NCBI GenBank assembly: GCA_965262785.1 | Contig: OZ253559.1 | Location: forward strand, 2,790,001 to 2,854,000 | Length of the DNA stretch: 64,000 nt | Source: G965218495 sp965262785 | GTDB lineage: Bacteria > Bacteroidota > Rhodothermia > Rhodothermales > Bin80 | Direction of reading: 5' to 3' | Part shown: positions 56,501 through 64,000 of the stretch, piece after piece | Numbering within the stretch: position 1 is the first letter of the stretch | How the letters are laid out: each line of letters opens with the position of its first letter | Translations under genes and position numbers: made by a program | The notes under the pieces: model-generated | What the model was told of the DNA's origin: nothing | The model's database searches: none | Seen by the model: only the letters and a program-made list of their open reading frames with translations

Positions 56501-57727
56501 ATAGAATCGATGATATTGCTTCATATGCCGCGCTGAGATTGATAAGCGCAGACGCGCTTAGCTTGGGCTCACTCAGGACTTGGAGGGCAGCCGACAACCA
56601 AGCGTGCACGCATGCGCCAACCGATAGGGCGGCGGTGCGAGCTCAATGTTTTCTTGCCGAGTACGGAGACTCCGCCAGGTGCGAGGCAGGCAAGACCATC
56701 CGCGTGCGCAGCGAAGGTTGCAGTTCAGGAGACGACTTTCTCATGGCCTCCCGCAGCCTGAATGCCGGAAGCGGCAATGGGCCGGGCTTCTGCAGGGCAG
56801 GTTCAGCGGTCGGGCTTTTCCACCAAGGGCAGTTTCGGTGGATAGCACAGTGCTGCAGCCTAAGTCCCCAGCCGGAGTTTAAGGGGGAGTGCGCGCGTGA
56901 AGACTTAGAATGGAGTGTAGACGTGGGATGCGTGGCACTGCGAGGTCTTGCCGTATTGCAAACTGGCCGCATGTTGGCTTGTGGGATGTGCGGGCATTCA
57001 TCGGGAGCTTGCAACTGCCGTATCTTTGAGTCAGGCTGGCGGGGGCCGTAGGGCAACTATTCGACTGCAGGATCTGCTCAAATTGTTGCGCACAATGCAG
57101 GCCAGTAGGGCGTTTAAAAGCTGTGCCAGAAATGGCCTGAAACCTCTATTACCGTTAAACGACATTCGATTGCCTTTCGTAGATTGGGCCCAAGGCGGCA
57201 GTCGGGATTTGCATTCCACAGGTTTAAAACCGTTATCTTGCCAGGAAAATGCTGGCTCGGTTGCATCATACCATGCATAGCTGTGTACAACCATCGGGGA
57301 GGGCTGGATTAACTTGTAGCCCAACGGGCTTGCTATGCACTTAGCTGATTGGTCATCGCGAACCGGTGCAGACCACTTTGTGGCGGTTCGTCGCCCTAAT
57401 TTATAGCCAATGGGCAGCTTCTGGACGTATTTTCGGGGCTGGAGGCGCTTGAAGCGCCATTTTCGCGAGGTTCGCCGTGTACGAGCGTGGCTGGCGACGA
57501 TTCGGCGTGCCCGTTTGGCGCCAGCCAGGCATGGCTGCCTGGACGCGCTCGGGAACACGGGGGCAACTTGCGTTAGTGGCGTATTTTTTCGTAGTATGTT
57601 TAGTTGCGGCCCGCCGATCATGCGAGGTCGCGCACGGCTCCAACCGGTTATAACCGTTAAATGACGCGTGCTCCGACAGGGCTTCAGCCCTCATTTTTGC
57701 TTTCACTAACCTGTACAGGTAATAGCT
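53579..57727. other. Gene-poor 4.1-kb region, decayed sequence
   Basis: No convincing gene on either strand. Frames of 60-290 codons are Arg/Cys/Pro-rich and lack signals or motifs. Around 55037-55320 the plus strand reads two plausible peptides (MYMANPTSSAEESALGERF and RVMRRRKDPLVPIGTESRGK) split by stops, perhaps a broken gene. A 17-bp palindrome lies at 56444-56460. Three copies of an ACCGTTA motif (57151, 57229 and 57653) precede the cadherin gene. Confidence 0.5.
56444..56460. promoter_or_regulatory. 17-bp palindrome, operator-like
   Basis: TTAAAGTATTACTTTAA: perfect 8-bp arms around one central T, AT-only except for one G and one C, in a GC-rich surrounding. It could be a regulator-binding site, but no nearby gene start explains it. 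Confidence 0.3.
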
Positions 57728-60700
57728 ATGCTGATTTCCAAGGTGCTTGATTCACCTCTTGCCTCGCGTGCACTGCCGCGAGCCGCTGGCGGGCGGTTAC
57801 GAGGACGCACCAATTCGCGAAGGATTTGGATGCCGCTCGTGTTTAGCGTGCTGATGGCGCTCGCTGTCACGGCGCCAACCGTAGTGCAGTCCGTGCAGGC
57901 ACAGACGGGGTTCAGGATCTACCTAACAGATCTACTACCTGCATTAGCCGATGTAAACCACTCGTATGAGTGCGACCGTGATCCTGACAATGACAACATA
58001 AGGCCGAGACCAGCGCTAGGCAGCATGACCGCCACTATGCCGGAAAATGAAGCCCCTGCTACCTTGACCTATACCTATGGGTCTAATGACCCTCCTGATT
58101 CTCGCACGAGTCCAAACTTTAGCACATGTGGAGCCCCTGCAGATGCCACCGTCACGTGGGCGTTCGCGGCAAACCGCACGCAAAGTTACGAGGGGTTCAA
58201 TGTTAGCTACGGAGCTGAAACTGGAGACGATGACGGTGCCGGCGGCACATTGACCCACGTCGAGCCCGCCGCAGATTTCGAGTCGAAGCGCACGTACACG
58301 CTCAGGATCATTGCGCGCTACAGTGGCGGCTCGGATGGTGCGACTGGCGAGGCATCCGTAATCGTGAATGTTAGTGTCACTAATAAAGACGAGTCTCCCG
58401 TGTTTACCGATGCCGATACCCCTGCGATGGGCCAAACTGACGCCGTGTACAAGTTTGAGCTGGCCGAAGGACTGGATGGCAGTACCACTCCTTACACGGT
58501 GGGAACCTTTAAAGTGGAGGACCCGGATGATTCGCAGGCACTTATTCAACTGACTGATGATCATGATCATTTTGAAGTCCACGATGGCAAGGAACTGCGG
58601 TACACAGGGCTTGGTGAAAACAATGATGAGGGTGCTGATCCAAAACTAGCAACCGAAACAGTCAAAGTGACCGCTACCAGCGGTAGCGCTGATGCCACGA
58701 GCGCTGACTTTATGATCAACATCGTCGACTACCCCAAGTTTGATCAAGTTAATAGCGAGAGTCAGCTTTACGATTACGAGTTTGGCCTCAACGGGGGGAC
58801 AACCAAGGGTTCAGTGATCGGTGCGGTACAAGCGTCCAGCCGTATCGGGCGAAGGGTTGAGTATGAAATATCAAGGCGTGATTGCACGCGTCCAAGCCCC
58901 GATACTGATCCGTCACGGTGCAATTACAAGGACTCTCTTACAGTAAACACTAACACCGGGGAGATCAGTTTTGACCACGTCAATGTTGGCGAGCCGAAAG
59001 AGCCTGTGCCTCCTACCACAAACGCCAGTTTTCGGATTCCCAATATTTCTCTTATCATCCGTGCAACGGAGGTAGCTGCCGGCTGTGGGATAGACGATAG
59101 CCCCATTTGCGAGACCTCACTTGCGACCGTTACGGTAATGCACACAGGCGCTGGCGGCCTGCTCACATTCCCTGGAGGCGCAATAACCATAAACTTGCCC
59201 GAGAATGAGGCGACTAGGACACCGCTGACACCGGATGTACGGGAGGCAACCGGCGGGAGCCCGCCATATACGTATACGCTGACTGGCACGCGGTCAAATT
59301 TATTCACAATCAGCTCCACTGACGGCAGGATCCGCTACACAGGCAACGGGGAAACCTCTGATTTCTCCTTTACGCTGCAGGTGAGGGATGCAGCTGGTAC
59401 CACACGTACACGAACTGTAAGGGTAGATGTCGGTGGCACAGGAGGTGGAGGCGGAGACGGAACCAACAGACCGCCCATCTTCGCCAGCTCAAGGTATACG
59501 TTTGATATCGAGCGGGACGAGGCAGGACCGGTAACAGTAGGTACGGTAGCATTTAGCGACCCGGATGACGATGCCCTGACTGCATCTCTAAGCGGCACAG
59601 GTAGCGATCTGTTTTCGCTCAGCAATTCTGGCACGCTGCTCTATACAGGACCAGGGGAAACGGGCACTCCGCCTTCTTACAGCTTAACGGCTGAGATTGA
59701 GGATCCTGATGAGCTGACCGACACGGCTACCATTACTGTTACCGTGGACGCGGCCGGCTCCGGCATTCCGGTGTTCCCGGATGACGGATTCACCTTTGAT
59801 CTTCCGGAGAATTCTGAATCCGGGGAAGAAGTCGGAGTCGCGAAGGCTACCGTTAGGGCCAACATTGCTATCGCCTACAGCCTGGAGGACGAGCCGGCAG
59901 GGAAGTTTAGAATCACCTTGAGTACTGCTGCCATCACTTACCATGGAAGCGGTGAAGACTACGAGACACCACCGAGTAGCTATACCTTCAAGATAAGGGC
60001 GCAGGCTCCTGACACGTCTGTTACGGCAGACGTTACCGTCAGAATTACCGACGTCAACGAGAGTCCAAGCTTTGCAGAGGCTGGCTATGCATTCGACATA
60101 AAGGAGAATATCGCCAGCGGCGAAACAGTCGGTGTTGTAGTAGCTACCGACCCGGACGCGAGCAGTGCGTTAACGTACTCCCTGTCGGGTAGCGGCGCTA
60201 ACAGATTTGCCGTAAACGCTGGTAAAATTACGTATGCGGGCCCCGGCGAGGACTTCGAAACGCTACCAAACCAGTACACAATTACCCTGACCGCGAAGGA
60301 CCAGGGCGAGCTTGAAACGACCACGACGGTAACGGTGAACGTAACCGATGTGGTTGAGGCACCTGTCTTTGCGAACGACAGCTACAACTTCAACCTGCGA
60401 GAGAACATGGCTGGCCCCGTCCGCTTGGGATCGGCCGTGGCCACGCACTCCGAAGGCACGAGCTTCACCTATTCGCTGGAAGGCGCAGGTGCGGTTGACT
60501 TTAACATCGACGGCACCGGCCAGATCACCTACACGGGCACCGGCGAGGACTTTGAGACGCCGCCAACCTCGTATACCTTCAAGGCCGTGGCTACAGATGT
60601 GGACGGCATGAAGGGCGAAGCGGATGTCACCGTAACCATACGGAACGAGCAGGAAGGGCCCATGTTCGCGCAGAGCCGGTACGACCTTGAACTTGACGAA

Positions 60701-63301
60701 AACGTACCTGGCACGGTGAGAATCGGCGCCTTGACCGCAACAGACCCCGAAGGCGACCGTGTATTCTTCACCTTGGAAGGAGACGATGCACTGAACTTCA
60801 GTGTGAATAACTTTGATGGGGTGTTGAGCTATCGGGGCACCGGCGAAGACTTTGAAGATGGGCCGAAGACCTACGAATTCGCGGCTGTGGCGACTTCCAG
60901 CGGTGACCTCACTGGTCAGGCGACGATCGTGGTCGCGATTCTGGATGTCAATGAGGCTCCAACCTTCGACGCAGCGGGATACACGTTCGAGCTGAAGGAA
61001 AACGTCGCAGGCCCGATCGTCGTAGGTCGCGCACCTGCAACTGACCCGGATGGAGACAAGGTGATCTACTCGCTGAGTGGTGCCGGCTCGACCAAATTCA
61101 CGGTCGCTGGAGGTGACGTCATGTACGCGGGAAGCGGCGAAGACTTTGAGCAGGATCCTGGTCCATTCGAATTCATGGTGATTGGTACGGACCCATCTGG
61201 ACTGACCGCATCAGCGAACATCACTGTCGATGTGACGGACCAGAACGAAGCACCTACCTTCGATGCTACGGCATACGACTTCAATCTGTCCGAAAACCAG
61301 CCGGGCCCGGTATCATTGGGAACGACCAATGCTTCGGACCCGGACAACGATGCGCTGAGCTTCACGCTGACCGGCGGCGCGGGCAAGTTTGCCGTGGATG
61401 CCACCAGCGGCGAAGTGCGCTATACGGGCACGGGTGAAGACTTCGAAGGTGGACCGGGCAGCTACAGCCTGACGGTGACGGCTACGGACGCCGGCAACCT
61501 TTCCGCGTCCGCGGCGGTGAATGTGACGATTCTTGACGAGAACGAGGCTCCTACCGTGTCAGCACAGATCTCGGACTTCGCAATCGAGGTGGGCACCTCC
61601 AGATCTGTGGATGTTGCCGCTGCTTTTAGCGACCCTGATGGCGATGCGCTGTCGTACTCCGCGGCCTCATCTTCCAGTGACGTTGCTAACGCCAGCATTG
61701 CTGGCACCAACCTGGTTGTAAGTGCGGCCAGCATTGGCACCACGACAGTCACGGTGGTTGCCTCGGATCCGAGTGGTCTTTCGGCTGAGCTCCAGGTGTC
61801 GGTCACGGTGGAGGCTTCCAGAACAGAGCGTGCGCGCACACTGCAGCTCTCGCTTGCGGCCATGGCGCGTACCATTGGTACCGAAACTGTTGATGTTCTC
61901 GGGACACGAATGGATGCCGCGAGGGGCCGTGATCATGTCCAGGTAATGGGCCATTCGCTGGCGTGTGGGGTGTTTGGCAGTGGCCAGGACTGTACGCTGC
62001 AGTCCTTTGCGCAAACCGCTACGGGAATACTGGGACTGCATGCGCCCAGCCAACGTGGCTTGCAAGGTGGGCCCGGTATCGCCGCGCCAAGCCCATACGT
62101 GTCCGCGCGGGGAATGGGCGGATCGTTTGGCGGCCTGCCGCAGGGACCTGCGCTGGCACGCTCCTCCTTCCAGGCCTCCAACGGCGCATTTACGCTTTGG
62201 GGTCAGGGAAACATTAGCGGATTTGAAGGTGATCCTGAGGATGGGTTCTCCATGGAGGGCTCTACCACCTCGATGTACTTTGGTGGTGACTATCAATTCG
62301 GCGCGCGTGTTATGCTGGGCTTGGCTGTATCGCTTACATCAGGTGAGATTGACTTCACGAGCTCGCTTAATGGCAGTGGCACCATAGACGTGTCAATGAC
62401 AGGGTTCCATCCGTACCTGCGCTACTCGCCGCGGGCGGGACTGGACTTCTGGGGCGTCGCTGGTGCCGGTTCAGGTAGCGCCGACATCAGTGAAGAACTC
62501 GGTGACGATGTTTCTACCGACCTGACGATGAGGATGGGCGCTGCTGGTGTCAGGCAGGAGCTCACGGGTGCTTTCGCGCTCAAGGCGGATGTCTTCACGG
62601 TGATGATAAGCTCGGATCAAAACGCCATGGTGAGCGAAGTAGACGCCAGCTCCCAGCGCCTACGCGTGGCACCTGAATTCGGTGTCCGCCGCTCCAACGG
62701 AACCGCATCGTATAGCGGTCATGTGGAGATTGGTCTCAGGATCGATGGTGGAGATATTGATAACGGCTTTGGCGCCGAGGCGGCCTTCGCCGGTGGGTAT
62801 GCACATGCACCCTCCGGCTTTAGCTTGGACCTTCGTGCGCGGACGCTGCTTGTTCATCAGTCCGAGGGCTACACGGATTGGGGCGCGAGTGTTGCCTTCC
62901 GCCTCTCGCCTGGTGGAGACGAGGGATTGGCTATTGCAGTTGAGCCGAGCTGGGGCAACGCGCACGGCAGCGCCGAAGCATTCATGCGTCAGGAGGGTTC
63001 GCTGGGCCACATGCTCCCGTATGGGCAGCTTAGGGCCATGAGCCCCCGGCCGGATCGCGTAGGCGTACAGGTAGGCTATAAAATGCCGGTCAGCTCCAAG
63101 GCGCGCTTGGCACCGTTTGGGCGGTGGACCAACAGCGTCATGTCCGGCTACCAGGTCCAGGCGGGAACGCGTCTAGCGATAGTGACCAAGAAGTATAGCC
63201 AGCAGCCGGCAGTAGCAATGGATGTGTTTGCCGAGCAGCATGTGAATGGCGACGTGATAGGCAACACGCGTGTTGGCTTGCGAGGAATCGTTAAGCTCTA
63301 G
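57728..63301 (+). CDS. Cadherin-repeat adhesin with autotransporter-like barrel
   Basis: A 1,857-residue protein. Start: ATG at 57728, with a long n-region before the signal core (VFSVLMALAVTAP); ATG at 57830 with GAAGGA upstream is an alternative. Residues about 60-480 are non-repetitive with cadherin-like folds. From about 480 to 1275 run roughly eight cadherin-type repeats of about 100 residues, each with a YxFxLxEN start, a TDPDGD-like calcium motif and a YTGTGEDFE signature, linked by VTDVNEAP. An Ig-like domain (about 1277-1365) follows, then a barrel from about 1487 (ASNGAFTLWGQGNISGFEGD; ends VGLRGIVKL). It is likely exported, with the repeats displayed for adhesion. The terminator lies 30 bp downstream. 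Confidence 0.9.
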   Translation: MLISKVLDSPLASRALPRAAGGRLRGRTNSRRIWMPLVFSVLMALAVTAPTVVQSVQAQTGFRIYLTDLLPALADVNHSYECDRDPDNDNIRPRPALGSMTATMPENEAPATLTYTYGSNDPPDSRTSPNFSTCGAPADATVTWAFAANRTQSYEGFNVSYGAETGDDDGAGGTLTHVEPAADFESKRTYTLRIIARYSGGSDGATGEASVIVNVSVTNKDESPVFTDADTPAMGQTDAVYKFELAEGLDGSTTPYTVGTFKVEDPDDSQALIQLTDDHDHFEVHDGKELRYTGLGENNDEGADPKLATETVKVTATSGSADATSADFMINIVDYPKFDQVNSESQLYDYEFGLNGGTTKGSVIGAVQASSRIGRRVEYEISRRDCTRPSPDTDPSRCNYKDSLTVNTNTGEISFDHVNVGEPKEPVPPTTNASFRIPNISLIIRATEVAAGCGIDDSPICETSLATVTVMHTGAGGLLTFPGGAITINLPENEATRTPLTPDVREATGGSPPYTYTLTGTRSNLFTISSTDGRIRYTGNGETSDFSFTLQVRDAAGTTRTRTVRVDVGGTGGGGGDGTNRPPIFASSRYTFDIERDEAGPVTVGTVAFSDPDDDALTASLSGTGSDLFSLSNSGTLLYTGPGETGTPPSYSLTAEIEDPDELTDTATITVTVDAAGSGIPVFPDDGFTFDLPENSESGEEVGVAKATVRANIAIAYSLEDEPAGKFRITLSTAAITYHGSGEDYETPPSSYTFKIRAQAPDTSVTADVTVRITDVNESPSFAEAGYAFDIKENIASGETVGVVVATDPDASSALTYSLSGSGANRFAVNAGKITYAGPGEDFETLPNQYTITLTAKDQGELETTTTVTVNVTDVVEAPVFANDSYNFNLRENMAGPVRLGSAVATHSEGTSFTYSLEGAGAVDFNIDGTGQITYTGTGEDFETPPTSYTFKAVATDVDGMKGEADVTVTIRNEQEGPMFAQSRYDLELDENVPGTVRIGALTATDPEGDRVFFTLEGDDALNFSVNNFDGVLSYRGTGEDFEDGPKTYEFAAVATSSGDLTGQATIVVAILDVNEAPTFDAAGYTFELKENVAGPIVVGRAPATDPDGDKVIYSLSGAGSTKFTVAGGDVMYAGSGEDFEQDPGPFEFMVIGTDPSGLTASANITVDVTDQNEAPTFDATAYDFNLSENQPGPVSLGTTNASDPDNDALSFTLTGGAGKFAVDATSGEVRYTGTGEDFEGGPGSYSLTVTATDAGNLSASAAVNVTILDENEAPTVSAQISDFAIEVGTSRSVDVAAAFSDPDGDALSYSAASSSSDVANASIAGTNLVVSAASIGTTTVTVVASDPSGLSAELQVSVTVEASRTERARTLQLSLAAMARTIGTETVDVLGTRMDAARGRDHVQVMGHSLACGVFGSGQDCTLQSFAQTATGILGLHAPSQRGLQGGPGIAAPSPYVSARGMGGSFGGLPQGPALARSSFQASNGAFTLWGQGNISGFEGDPEDGFSMEGSTTSMYFGGDYQFGARVMLGLAVSLTSGEIDFTSSLNGSGTIDVSMTGFHPYLRYSPRAGLDFWGVAGAGSGSADISEELGDDVSTDLTMRMGAAGVRQELTGAFALKADVFTVMISSDQNAMVSEVDASSQRLRVAPEFGVRRSNGTASYSGHVEIGLRIDGGDIDNGFGAEAAFAGGYAHAPSGFSLDLRARTLLVHQSEGYTDWGASVAFRLSPGGDEGLAIAVEPSWGNAHGSAEAFMRQEGSLGHMLPYGQLRAMSPRPDRVGVQVGYKMPVSSKARLAPFGRWTNSVMSGYQVQAGTRLAIVTKKYSQQPAVAMDVFAEQHVNGDVIGNTRVGLRGIVKL

Positions 63302-63330
63302 GGGTGTAAGCCCTTAGTCGTGAAGCTTGA

Positions 63331-63368
63331 AGGCCGCCTGCACGAAATGTGCAGGCGGCCTTTCTTTT
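63331..63368 (+). terminator. Intrinsic terminator of the cadherin gene
   Basis: Perfect 13-bp stem (63331-63343 with 63349-63361, AGGCCGCCTGCAC and its complement) with a 5-base loop, followed by TTCTTTT. Confidence 0.95.
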
Positions 63369-64000
63369 GACCCATAGTTTTCTGATATGAGTGTGGCCCC
63401 TCGTGGGAACGCAAGTTCCGTATCAGCCTCGTGGGATTCTTGAATAGTCCTAACGTTGCTGCGATCTGACACGCAAGTCAGCTCGGGGCCGATTCCTGGT
63501 GCGACGGAGCATTCCAGGAGAGCAAAAAGTGATCTACTCGGAGCAGGAGAGTTCGCCTCTTCTAGATGCTATGTGTTTGGGTGGTCCTGATCCGTAAGTC
63601 TTGTCAAACTGTTTCCTAAGCCCGAGAAGGACCGCGCCCACTCGGGCGCTTGCATGTGGCCCGCAGAAGGGTAGTTGGCCTTAGAACAGCCACCGGTCCG
63701 GAAGCGACACCAAATCAGCCCGGGCCGGCCGTTTGGCACGGAGAGTGCCCCGATGGCACGCCTAACCTTGGCCAGCCGTCATTAGACTACTGAGCACAGT
63801 TGATCAAACGCGCCCTGGCGGAGAAGCAATCAGGTGATCTGCAGTTGCACGGTCACGGTGATGGATGGCGTAACGCAACCTGAATTGACGCTGTGGTTGA
63901 TGGAGCGCGGATTGTGCGCCAACCATCCAGGTGGAGCGAGTGCGAGTGCAAGCAGGGTAGGTTGCTGTTGGCGAGATGTGTGCCAAGGTCGTAGGTATTT
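63369..64000. other. Intergenic, no gene recognised
   Basis: About 630 bp to the window edge. No frame with recognisable content on either strand. Confidence 0.5.

Noticed and set aside
53579..57727. tRNA or other RNA genes in the gene desert
   Set aside because: No T-loop-like GTTCGAATC pattern or cloverleaf was recognised by eye.
59500..61560. Regular 300-bp spaced DNA repeats suggesting an array
   Set aside because: They encode cadherin-type protein repeats; no CRISPR-like spacing or cas genes.

Overview
The window looks like chromosomal DNA from a Gram-negative, probably free-living or host-associated marine-type member of the Bacteroidota/Rhodothermota. Pointers are an orphan type IX secretion C-terminal sorting domain (8773-9000), many lipoprotein signals, a large outer-membrane protein of a kind I associate with Rhodothermales relatives (23828-27322), and a catabolic repertoire of DUF1080, ThuA, PQQ dehydrogenase, SMP-30, creatininase-like and sulfatase genes. 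Assignment is by protein content only; no rRNA or tRNA was recognised. The region is moderately GC-rich and heavily loaded with insertion sequences and decayed genes.

Layout. 1-2705: end of an ATPase, a PtuB/TIGR02646-like HNH nuclease (together Septu-like), an AdoMet-decarboxylase (SpeD) homologue and a DUF3326 protein, all on the plus strand and closely spaced. 2706-5121: two damaged IS21-like elements. 5454-6869: a lipoprotein sulfatase. 7486-9734: a transposase with one internal amber codon, the tail of a T9SS cargo gene and a small outer-membrane protein. 10233-12524: an IS4/Tn5-type transposase fused to a DUF4338 (DruA) domain. 13369-18708: two copies of a 2,666-bp IS256/Mutator-type element, one nested inside the other with a target duplication; each carries an extra gene that appears to be a catalytically dead copy of the transposase, translationally coupled to the active one. 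18709-20292: mostly decayed sequence.

20293-33181 is the best-preserved housekeeping stretch: an HU-like protein, zinc-ribbon/TPR membrane protein, ModA, ModB and a TPM-domain protein form one tight operon; then a 1,164-residue outer-membrane protein, a DUF305 protein, two tandem LVIVD-type secreted proteins (the first frameshifted) and a nucleoside/H+ symporter-like MFS protein. 33257-40756 is a defence-type island: a ShosT-like phosphoribosyltransferase, a ShosA/DprA-like protein, a HAD phosphatase, an OLD-family ATPase/TOPRIM nuclease and a run of five small unknown genes, the last HicA-like.

40850-52516 holds catabolic genes for sugar derivatives. On the minus strand a creatininase-like protein, a periplasmic protein, a 1,163-residue DUF1080-ThuA-sugar dehydrogenase-PKD protein, a cytochrome c and an SMP-30 protein form an operon, cut by an ISL3 element (46724-48128) whose removal would restore the frame exactly. 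A PQQ dehydrogenase with a cytochrome domain follows. 53579-57727 is a 4-kb gene-poor stretch. 57728-63301 encodes an 1,857-residue cadherin-repeat protein with an autotransporter-like barrel, closed by a strong terminator.
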